Assembly (NCBI GenBank): GCA_023441105.1 | Contig: JAEZQX010000045.1 | Coordinates: forward strand, 1-14,698 | Origin: Pseudomonadota bacterium | GTDB taxonomy: Bacteria; Pseudomonadota; Gammaproteobacteria; Burkholderiales; Burkholderiaceae | Length of the DNA: 14,698 nt | Reading direction: 5' to 3' | Part shown: piece by piece, positions 6,993 through 13,019 of the stretch | Layout of the letters: each line of letters begins with the position of its first letter | Numbering within the stretch: the stretch's first letter is position 1 | Translations under genes and position numbers: made by a program | The notes under the pieces: generated by a model | The model's database searches: none | What the model was told of the DNA's origin: nothing | What the model saw: the letters and a program-made list of their open reading frames with translations, nothing else

Positions 6993-7968
6993 TTGAGCCT
7001 CCGCTGACCTGGTTGGTTCGCGTGCCGCCGACCGTGCCGCCGGAAGAAAGCCCATCGGTCTTCATTTCGGGGAAGACGGGCTTCGACCTGAGCTCATCGA
7101 AGGTGTCGGTGCCGGCACGCGTGCCGCTGGTCGATCCGCTGGTCGATCCACCGATCGATCCGCTGGTCGTGCTGCTGCCGGAGGTACGGCTGCCGGTGCC
7201 CAGGCCGCTGCTGGTACCGGTGCTGCTGCCCAGGCCGCTGCTGCCGGTGCTCCCGCCCATACCGCTGCTGCCGCTGCTGCCGCCCAGGCCGCCGCTGGCG
7301 CTGCCGCCCAGACCGCCGCTGCTGCCGGCTCCGCTGCCTGCACTCGTCCCGGCACTGCTGCCACGATCCCAGTTGCTGCCCGTCGTGCCGCTGCTGCCAC
7401 GAGAGCCCGCATCCCAGCCGCCCTGCGACCGACCGCCGGTGCCGGAATCCCAGTCGTGCGTCGGATCACGCGAATCGCCATAGGTGCTGCCATAGACATC
7501 GCGACGGGCCTGGCCATCGCTCATGCGGTCGCTGTCGTAGTCGTAGACCCGCGAAGATGCCTTCAGGAAGCGGGTAAGGCCGAAGCCGACCGCGACGCTG
7601 CCCATCAGGAACAAGGCGGGATTGGAACGCGCCAACTGCCGTGCCTCGGTGGCAAGCTCATCGACGCTGGAGTTCCGCAGCCGGTTGGCGACGTTCTCGA
7701 TCGAGCCGGCGACCTGCGATGCGTACGCCGCGAGCCCCTCGTGGTTCTCGCTGCGCAGGCGCGACGCGGTCTCGTCGATTACCCGGGCAACTTCCTCGAC
7801 CTGCCCGGCAGCCTGCCCCAGCCCGGAATCGAGCTGAGCCTTGCCGGCCGAGGCGGCCGACTCCGCCAGCTCAGCCAGTTTTCCCTTGCCGGCCTCGGCT
7901 TCGGATTTCAACCTGTCCTTCGAGAACGTGTCACTGGTAGTGCCAGCCGTGTTCTTGTCCTGGTTCAT
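6985..7968 (-). CDS. Nutrient-deprivation-induced-like membrane protein with Gly/Ser-rich tail
   Basis: A 327-residue protein, first gene of the minus-strand operon. Residues 1-115 are Ala/Glu/Lys-rich and helical, with 'A..l...A..V..VA......S' periodicity like amphipathic LEA or DUF883-type stress proteins. Residues 114-137 (SNPALFLMGSVAVGFGLTRFLKAS) form a 'NP...' membrane anchor with a basic end, closely resembling proteins annotated in rhizobia as nutrient deprivation-induced protein; that comparison is from memory. An acidic Tyr/Asp patch (140-175) follows, then a Gly/Ser-rich disordered tail (176-285) and a final charged segment with FDELRSKPVFPEMKTDGL (290-307). The start ATG 7968 has AGGAG (7975-7979) 6 nt upstream; the longer frame to 8079 lacks support. 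Divergent from ligase D across a 337-nt spacer. Confidence 0.78.
   Translation of the reverse strand: MNQDKNTAGTTSDTFSKDRLKSEAEAGKGKLAELAESAASAGKAQLDSGLGQAAGQVEEVARVIDETASRLRSENHEGLAAYASQVAGSIENVANRLRNSSVDELATEARQLARSNPALFLMGSVAVGFGLTRFLKASSRVYDYDSDRMSDGQARRDVYGSTYGDSRDPTHDWDSGTGGRSQGGWDAGSRGSSGTTGSNWDRGSSAGTSAGSGAGSSGGLGGSASGGLGGSSGSSGMGGSTGSSGLGSSTGTSSGLGTGSRTSGSSTTSGSIGGSTSGSTSGTRAGTDTFDELRSKPVFPEMKTDGLSSGGTVGGTRTNQVSGGSNG
6998..7002 (-). promoter_or_regulatory. Ribosome binding site deciding the holin-family start
   Basis: GGAGG on the minus strand, 5 nt before ATG 6992, lying inside the end of the upstream coding region. It favours this start over the longer 166-codon frame beginning at 7055. 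Confidence 0.7.
7127..7168 (-). repeat. Imperfect 12-bp tandem repeat inside the Gly/Ser tail
   Basis: Units CTGGTCGATCCG, CTGGTCGATCCA, CCGATCGATCCG and a broken fourth copy starting CTGGTCG follow each other in phase at 12-bp intervals. On the minus strand they encode a GS-T-S/G-I four-residue repeat. The period is a multiple of three, so gain or loss of a copy would keep the frame. Confidence 0.7.
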
Positions 7969-8031
7969 AAGCTTCTCCTGCAGGGGTTGTCTTTTGTCGT
8001 GCACGCATCCTGCGGATCGTGCTCGTTCCTT

Positions 8032-8067
8032 CGCTCTGCAAAGAGCGGGCCCGCAAGCGCTTTCGAA
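8032..8067. repeat. Run of adjoining palindromes in the divergent spacer
   Basis: From left to right: CGCTCT-gcaa-AGAGCG (8032-8047, 6-bp stem, 4-nt loop), GCGGGCCCGC (8045-8054, overlapping the former, so the two hairpins exclude each other), AAGCGCTT (8055-8062) and TTCGAA (8062-8067). On the minus strand this would be about 65 to 100 nt before the first operon start, so it may be in the leader RNA or be protein-binding DNA. Confidence 0.5.
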
Positions 8068-8136
8068 CATGCCTTGCAATCGCCTGGTACCGCGAGGTCA
8101 CAGTAAGCCGCGAGCGACGCAGGCCTCGACAGGAAC

Positions 8137-8150
8137 CTGCCGATCGGCAG
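8137..8150. promoter_or_regulatory. Perfect 14-bp palindrome, possible operator
   Basis: CTGCCGATCGGCAG is fully self-complementary and lies near the middle of the divergent spacer. Its symmetry fits a dimeric regulator site that could act on both the stress operon and ligase D. GC-rich DNA produces such palindromes by chance, so this is tentative. Confidence 0.35.
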
Positions 8151-8305
8151 CACGACGCCGGCTACGGGGCCGGGGATGGAGGCCGCAGGAATCCAGCCGG
8201 CTCAGGCATATCGGTTGCTTGAACCAGTCATACACAACGTCACTGCACGGCCTCGGACGGAGCGCCCGCTGCCTCACGCGAGGATGTGCGAGTGCGGGAG
8301 AAGAG

Positions 8306-11032
8306 ATGACCCTCGCCGAGTACCGTCGTAAACGCCACTTCGACAAGACCCGTGAACCCGAGCCCGGCACGCGAGCGGCCGGTGATCCCGTGGCCGGCCA
8401 GATCTTCGTCGTGCAGTTGCATCACGCCTCGTCGCGTCATTACGATTTCCGCCTCCAGGTCGGCGAGGCGCTGAAGAGCTGGGCGGTCCCCAAGGGCCCG
8501 AGCTTCGATCCGAAGGTCAAGCGGCTTGCCGCCGAGGTGGAGGACCATCCGCTCGCCTACGCCAGCTTCGAAGGCGACATTCCAGCCGGCCAGTACGGCG
8601 CCGGGCATGTCGACATCTTCGACGGCGGCGTCTGGACCACCGACGGCGATCCGCAGGCCCAGCTGGACAAGGGCCATCTCAAGTTCCAGCTTTTCGGCGA
8701 GCGTCTCAAGGGCGGCTGGCACCTGGTCCGCAGCCGGCGGTCGTCGCGCCAGCCGCAGTGGCTGCTCTTCAAGCAGAGGGACGAACATGCCGCGCCGGAC
8801 CTTGAAGCCGACGACCTGCTCGATGCCGGCGGGAGCGGCAAAGGCCGTTCGAACGGGCAGTCTCAGCCAGGCGGAAAAACCGGCGCGCCGTCGACTGCCG
8901 CGGAGCAGCGCAAAGCCAAACCGCAGTCGGGGAGCAAGGCGGCAGGTCGCCGGCGCAGTCAGCCGGTCGGCTGGCAGGCCGCCGCCGCCGACCTGTCCGG
9001 AGCCCGCGCGGCGAAGCTGCAACCGGAGTCGGTCGAGCTGCAGCTGGCCCGGCTGGTGGACGAGCCGCCGACTGGCGACGACTGGCTCCACGAACCCAAA
9101 TGGGACGGCTACCGGATCCTGGCGCTGGTCGACAAGGGCGACGTGACCCTGTGGTCGCGCAACCACCTGGCATGGACGCACAAGCTGCCCGCCATCGCCG
9201 CCGCCTTGCGCGACCTCGGCCTGCAGCACGCCGCGCTCGACGGCGAGCTGATTGCCGGCAACGGCACGCGCAAGGATTTCGGCCTCCTCCAGGCAACGCT
9301 GTCCGGCGAGCGCAAGGGTACGCTGACGTACATGCTGTTCGACATCCTGCATGTCGACGGCGTCGACCTGACGGCCGTCCCGCTGATCGACCGCAAGCAG
9401 TTGCTGGAGCGCATCCTGGCCAATGCGCCGCGACCACTGGCCTACAGCACGCACATCGCCGGCAACGGCCACGAGGTCTTCGCCGCCGCCGCCGCCCATG
9501 GCCTCGAAGGCATCGTTTCGAAGCGAGCCGGCGCACCGCACCGCGCCGGCCGCAGCGACGACTGGCGCAAGAGCAAGGAGCTGACCAGCGACGAGTTCGC
9601 GGTAGTCGGCTTCACGCCGCCGAAAGGCGCCCGCGCCGGTTTCGGGGCACTGTTGCTGGCGCGACCGGACCCGGCGCATGGCTGGCGCTATACCGGGCGC
9701 CTCGGCACCGGCTTCTCCAACAACCAACTTACCGAGCTCCTGAAGCAGATCGACCGCGACACCCGGGCGACGCCGACGGTGCACGTGCCGCCGCACGATA
9801 CCGACCTGCGCGGGGCTCGCTGGATCGAGCCGTCGGTGGTGGTCGAGGCGTTCTATCGCGGCGTCGGCAAGGAGGGCCTGCTGCGACAGCCATCGTTGAA
9901 GGCGATCCGCCCGGACAAGGAGATCGCCGACCTGCTCGATCCGGATCGACCCAGGGCGCCGGCCGCCGACGAAGCGCCGGCGCCCCCGCAGTCCCGGGCA
10001 TCCTCGAAGTCGCAGGCGCCGTCGAAGTCCCGCGCGTCGTCGCATTCGACGGCGCCGGCGGCGGCAAAGGCGCAATCGGCGAAGAAGTCGGCCGCCGCGA
10101 AGGCGCCGGCAGCCGCGCCAGGCGACTCGCCACCCTCCGGCGACGAATTCGGCATGCGCCTGACGCATCCCGAGCGGGTGGTGTTTCCCGACAGCGGCAA
10201 GACCAAGGGAGACGTGGCGCGCTACTACATCGCGATCATGCCGTGGCTGCTGCCGGAAATCGTCAATCGGCCGCTGTCGATCATCCGCTGCACCGACGGC
10301 ATCGACAAGGCGTGCTTTTTCCAGAAGCACGCCACCGCCGGCCTGTCGCAGGTGGACACGGTGCCGATCCTCGAGGAGTCGGGCAAGTACGCCGACTACC
10401 TGGTGGTGAACAATGCCGAATCGCTGATGGAGCTGGTGCAGTTCAACGCGCTCGAATTCCACCCCTGGGGCTCGCACGCCGATCGCCCCGAGGTCGCTGA
10501 CCGGATCGTCTTCGACCTCGACCCGGCACCCGAGGTGCCGTTCAAGGATCTGGTCGCGGCCGCGCGCGAGATCCGCCGCCTGCTGCAGGAGCTGTCGCTG
10601 GTGTCGTTCGTGCGTGCCTCCGGTGGCAAGGGGCTGCATGTCGTCGTGCCGCTCAACCCGGGCTGCGACTGGTCGGTCGTGAAGCCGTTCGCCCGCGCCT
10701 TCGCCGAGTCGCTGGCCGCCCGCGCACCGACCCGCTACATCGCCACTGCCAGCAAGGCACAGCGCAAGGGTCGCATCTTCATCGACTACCTGCGCAATGG
10801 CCGCGGCGCCACCAGCGTCGCATCCTGGTCGCTGCGATCGCGGCCTGGCGCGCCGGTCGCGGTACCGCTTGCCTGGGAGGAGCTTGGCCGGCTCAAGCGG
10901 GCCGACACCTTCACGATCGACAGCGTGCCGCAACGGCTGGCGACGCTCGCGGCAGATCCGTGGGAGGGAATCGACGAAGTCGAGCAGGATCTCGACGCGG
11001 TGGCGCAACTGCTGCAGGAGCATGGCGGCTGA
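8306..11032 (+). CDS. ligD: Multifunctional ATP-dependent DNA ligase D (PE-LIG-POL)
   Basis: A 908-residue enzyme with three domains in the order used in Pseudomonas aeruginosa LigD. The 3'-phosphoesterase (about 1-160) keeps the metal and catalytic set H39, H45, D47, R49, H81 and Y85, each offset by -3 from the Pseudomonas residues. The ligase (about 240-545) has motif I EPKWDGYR with nucleophile K265, then LDGEL (311-315), LEGIVSKR (400-407) and motif V DWRKSKEL (419-426). The primase-polymerase (about 613-908) has the DxD pair D737/D739 in VFDLDPAP and the SGGKGLHVV motif (772-780). The role is end processing, gap filling and sealing in bacterial non-homologous end joining with Ku. Two basic low-complexity linkers (172-235, 548-612) join the domains. 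GGGAG (8296-8300) 5 nt before ATG 8306 fixes the start. No Ku gene is in the window. Confidence 0.95.
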   Translation: MTLAEYRRKRHFDKTREPEPGTRAAGDPVAGQIFVVQLHHASSRHYDFRLQVGEALKSWAVPKGPSFDPKVKRLAAEVEDHPLAYASFEGDIPAGQYGAGHVDIFDGGVWTTDGDPQAQLDKGHLKFQLFGERLKGGWHLVRSRRSSRQPQWLLFKQRDEHAAPDLEADDLLDAGGSGKGRSNGQSQPGGKTGAPSTAAEQRKAKPQSGSKAAGRRRSQPVGWQAAAADLSGARAAKLQPESVELQLARLVDEPPTGDDWLHEPKWDGYRILALVDKGDVTLWSRNHLAWTHKLPAIAAALRDLGLQHAALDGELIAGNGTRKDFGLLQATLSGERKGTLTYMLFDILHVDGVDLTAVPLIDRKQLLERILANAPRPLAYSTHIAGNGHEVFAAAAAHGLEGIVSKRAGAPHRAGRSDDWRKSKELTSDEFAVVGFTPPKGARAGFGALLLARPDPAHGWRYTGRLGTGFSNNQLTELLKQIDRDTRATPTVHVPPHDTDLRGARWIEPSVVVEAFYRGVGKEGLLRQPSLKAIRPDKEIADLLDPDRPRAPAADEAPAPPQSRASSKSQAPSKSRASSHSTAPAAAKAQSAKKSAAAKAPAAAPGDSPPSGDEFGMRLTHPERVVFPDSGKTKGDVARYYIAIMPWLLPEIVNRPLSIIRCTDGIDKACFFQKHATAGLSQVDTVPILEESGKYADYLVVNNAESLMELVQFNALEFHPWGSHADRPEVADRIVFDLDPAPEVPFKDLVAAAREIRRLLQELSLVSFVRASGGKGLHVVVPLNPGCDWSVVKPFARAFAESLAARAPTRYIATASKAQRKGRIFIDYLRNGRGATSVASWSLRSRPGAPVAVPLAWEELGRLKRADTFTIDSVPQRLATLAADPWEGIDEVEQDLDAVAQLLQEHGG

Positions 11033-11173
11033 TCGGCGCCGTGTCCTTGAAGCCGGGGCCGCCAACCTTCGGAAGGCATGGCAGTTGCCTCTCCGGCACG
11101 CCAGCACGGAAACGCCCGGCCCGGCGCACCAGCACGCGAGCCGGCACATTTTGGTACCGGTCGCAGGGCCGGC

Positions 11174-11179
11174 AAGGAG
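11174..11179 (+). promoter_or_regulatory. Ribosome binding site deciding the PRC-barrel start
   Basis: AAGGAG directly abuts ATG 11180 but is 6 nt before the in-frame ATG 11186, so the second ATG is the likely start. Confidence 0.65.
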
Positions 11180-11185
11180 ATGATC

Positions 11186-11614
11186 ATGCAGACGACCGAC
11201 ACCGCGGCCGGTACCGGCGCAGCGAACAATCCCACGTCATCCGCGGGGACGGGCCATTCGCCGAAGCTCATCTCGAGCAACAGCGTCCAGGGAACCGAGG
11301 TCTACGGAGCATCCGGAGAACACGTCGGCGAGATCGACCACCTGATGATCGAACGCGTATCCGGCCGCGTGGCGTATGCCGTCATGAGCTTCGGCGGCTT
11401 CCTGGGGATGGGCAAGGACTTCTACCCCATCCCGTGGAACGCGCTGAAGTACGATACGACGCTCGACGGCTATCGCACCAGTGTCACCCGCGAGCAGGTG
11501 GAGGGCGCGCCGACCTACCGCGGCGGCGAAACCTTCGACTGGAGCGACGACGACTGGCATCGGCGGGTTCACGACCATTACAAGTCGCCGCCGACCTATC
11601 TGCCCTATCTTTAG
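11186..11614 (+). CDS. PRC-barrel domain protein
   Basis: A 142-residue soluble protein. After a Thr/Ala/Gly-rich N-terminus (1-25), residues 27-107 form a PRC-barrel: LISSNSVQGTEVYGASGEHVGEIDHL followed by the 'VAYAVMSFGGFLGMGKDFYPIPW' core that is typical of the stress-associated, photosynthetic-reaction-centre-H-like subgroup (quoted in two parts: residues 29-48 and 62-84). The C-terminus has many Tyr, Trp, Asp and Pro. PRC-barrels act as protein- or RNA-binding modules (RimM, reaction-centre H subunit); the stand-alone bacterial ones have no settled function and often sit among stress genes, as here. The gene is 153 nt after ligD on the same strand; I see no clear promoter or terminator in that gap. 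TAG stop. Confidence 0.9.
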   Translation: MQTTDTAAGTGAANNPTSSAGTGHSPKLISSNSVQGTEVYGASGEHVGEIDHLMIERVSGRVAYAVMSFGGFLGMGKDFYPIPWNALKYDTTLDGYRTSVTREQVEGAPTYRGGETFDWSDDDWHRRVHDHYKSPPTYLPYL

Positions 11615-11634
11615 AGAGAGGCGGCCATCACCCT

Positions 11635-11856
11635 TCAGAAGCGTTTGTCGGGATCGCCGCCTGACCAGTCGCCGGCGCCGTCGAGCGGACCGAGTTGCAT
11701 CCGGGCGCGCAGGTCCCGCAGCCAGTAGGCCAGGCGGCCCAGGCCGACGACGCCGCGGGATGGCCAGGGGTTGCCGGCCTCACGCCGGTCAAGCCAGATA
11801 CGCTCCTCCAGCGCGCTGACCACTTCGCACTGGAAGCTGCGGTCCAAGGTATTCAT
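11635..11856 (-). CDS. Small hypothetical protein, 73 residues
   Basis: I do not recognise this family. The frame uses codons like the real genes around it (CTG, GGC, GTC, CGC, GCC preferred; third position mostly G or C) and encodes a plausible soluble protein with five Trp, for example EERIWLDRREAGNPWPSRG and GRLAYWLRDLRARMQL. No membrane segment, signal peptide or Cys cluster is visible. ATG 11856 has GGAAG about 8 nt upstream; ATG 11871 (78 residues) and ATG 11916 (93 residues) are in frame too, and the true start is open. It converges with the PRC-barrel gene (20 nt apart) and is divergent from the LysR gene, so it could be a target of that regulator (inference). Confidence 0.62.
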   Translation of the reverse strand: MNTLDRSFQCEVVSALEERIWLDRREAGNPWPSRGVVGLGRLAYWLRDLRARMQLGPLDGAGDWSGGDPDKRF

Positions 11857-11961
11857 AGCCGGCACTTCCATCTGAAGCGACGCCCCGGCGGTTGCCGCGG
11901 CCGTCGATGAAGTCATTCTCCGCAGGCGTCGGCGGCGCGACAAACGAATTAAACGCGGCGC

Positions 11962-11980
11962 ATGCATGCGAAAAATGCAT
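11962..11980. promoter_or_regulatory. Paired ATGCAT boxes before the LysR gene
   Basis: ATGCAT (11962-11967) and ATGCAT (11975-11980) are separated by GCGAAAA. Each box is itself a palindrome, so the pair is both a direct and an inverted repeat with 13-bp centre spacing. It lies just upstream of the likely -10 element of the LysR gene in the divergent spacer, where autoregulatory sites of LysR regulators are normally found. Confidence 0.45.
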
Positions 11981-11981
11981 T

Positions 11982-11987
11982 CATAAT
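11982..11987 (+). promoter_or_regulatory. Possible -10 element for a leaderless lysR transcript
   Basis: CATAAT matches TATAAT at five of six positions and stands out in an otherwise GC-rich region. It ends 6 nt before ATG 11994, so transcription would begin at or very near the A of the start codon. No good -35 hexamer is seen 16-18 bp upstream, which would fit an activator-dependent promoter. Confidence 0.4.
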
Positions 11988-11993
11988 CGCGCC

Positions 11994-12962
11994 ATGGCCA
12001 CCCGCCCCTCCCCTTCGCCTGCCAGGAGCCGCCGTCCGATCCTGCTGGCCGGCCTGCGGGGCTTCGAGGCAGCCGCGCGCTTGCTGAGCTTCACCCTGGC
12101 CGCGCAGGAGCTGAACCTGACCCAGTCCTCCATCTCGCGGCAGATCAAGACCCTCGAGCAGCAGGTCGGCAAGCCGCTGTTCCGGCGGCGGATCCGGCAA
12201 CTGGAACTGACCACGGCCGGGCAGCGGCTGTTTCGCGTCGTGCATGCATCGCTTGCCGACATCGATCGCGCCGTCAACGACCTGCGCGGCACCACCCAGC
12301 GCAAGCGCATCACGCTGACCACCTTCGCGTCGTTCGTGTCGCTGATGCTCGTGCCGCGGTTGACGCTGTTCTCCGAGAAGCATCCGGACATCGACCTGCG
12401 GCTCGATGCGGTGGACGAGGTGCGCGACCTCGAAAGCGACAACATCGACGTTGCCATCCGCTACTGCCGCAACGACAACGCGCCGCGCGGCGCGGTGATG
12501 CTGCTCGACGAGCAATTGACACCGGCGCTCAGCCCGGTGCTGCTCGCGCGCATCGGACCGCTGCGCAAGCCACGCGACCTGGCGCGCGCCACCTTCCTGG
12601 TCCAGGAATTGCACCAGCCCTACGACGAGTTCCAGAGCTGGGAGCGCTGGTTCGCATTGATGGGGATGACGGCGCCGCGCGACGCGCCGACCCTCTCGTT
12701 CAACTTCACCTACCAGGCGGTCGACGCGGCGGTTCGCGGGCAGGGCGTGATACTGGCGCCGGTGGTGTACATCCGCGAGCACGTCAAGCGCGGCGAGCTG
12801 GTGTGCCCTTTTCCGATGCGGATGAACTCCTCCCACGGCTACTACATGATCGTCAATCGCAATACCGCCGACCAGCCGCACGTCGCCGCCTTCACCCGCT
12901 GGCTCACCGAGCAGCTGCGGCCGGACGAGCTGCCTTCGCACCGCGAGGAAGCGGCCGCGTGA
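11994..12962 (+). CDS. LysR-type transcriptional regulator, GcvA-like
   Basis: A 322-residue regulator. The winged helix-turn-helix is at about 17-76, with the classical recognition segment AAQELNLTQSSISRQIKTLE (36-55) and GKPLFRRRIRQLELTTAG (59-76). The effector-binding type 2 periplasmic-fold domain (about 105-308) has 'VPRLTLFSEKHPDIDLRL' and 'IDVAIRYC' (151-158), the signature of the GcvA/AmpR-like branch, plus AAVRGQGVILAPVVYI. LysR proteins bind as tetramers and usually control a divergent gene and themselves. Here the divergent neighbour is the 73-residue hypothetical gene; the NYN gene follows 57 nt downstream. Start ATG 11994 lacks a Shine-Dalgarno, but a family-like N-terminus and the adjoining -10-like CATAAT support it; the longer in-frame extension back to 11892 is not homologous. 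Confidence 0.92.
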   Translation: MATRPSPSPARSRRPILLAGLRGFEAAARLLSFTLAAQELNLTQSSISRQIKTLEQQVGKPLFRRRIRQLELTTAGQRLFRVVHASLADIDRAVNDLRGTTQRKRITLTTFASFVSLMLVPRLTLFSEKHPDIDLRLDAVDEVRDLESDNIDVAIRYCRNDNAPRGAVMLLDEQLTPALSPVLLARIGPLRKPRDLARATFLVQELHQPYDEFQSWERWFALMGMTAPRDAPTLSFNFTYQAVDAAVRGQGVILAPVVYIREHVKRGELVCPFPMRMNSSHGYYMIVNRNTADQPHVAAFTRWLTEQLRPDELPSHREEAAA

Positions 12963-13019
12963 GGTCGCCGACCGGAAGCCTGCCGCTGGCCCAGTAACCT
13001 TTCAACCGATGAGAAACAG

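Larger units (their letters stand above)
7969..8305. other. 337-nt divergent intergenic region between the stress operon and ligase D
   Basis: No coding potential I believe in: the frame that runs through it into ligase D has no ribosome site and a non-homologous sequence. It must hold the promoters for both directions. I see no good sigma70 -35/-10 pair. A GGAAC on each strand (8132-8136 on plus; GGAACG about 8024-8029 on minus) is reminiscent of ECF-type -35 elements, but neither has a matching -10 at the right spacing. It contains a row of short palindromes at 8032-8067 and a perfect 14-bp palindrome at 8137-8150. Confidence 0.6.

Noticed and set aside
7180..7340. GCTGCTGCC-type repeats considered as a CRISPR or microsatellite
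   Set aside because: Units are short, codon-phased and encode the Gly/Ser tail; no regular repeat-spacer structure.
7841..8305. N-terminal extension of the ligase D frame through the divergent spacer
   Set aside because: No ribosome site, no homology-like pattern, and it would overlap the start of the divergent gene; ATG 8306 has a good Shine-Dalgarno.
8240..11149. 969-codon open frame antisense to ligase D
   Set aside because: It mirrors the ligD frame, is composed of Arg/Ala/Gly/Gln-rich sequence without motifs, and is expected on the opposite strand of a GC-rich gene. LigD has all family motifs.
11892..11993. N-terminal extension of the LysR frame
   Set aside because: It would run through the promoter-like AT-rich stretch, and LysR proteins start a few residues before the helix-turn-helix.
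12963..12973. GGTCG-C-CGACC inverted repeat just after the lysR stop
   Set aside because: A 5-bp stem with a 1-nt loop cannot fold as a terminator hairpin and is expected by chance in GC-rich DNA.
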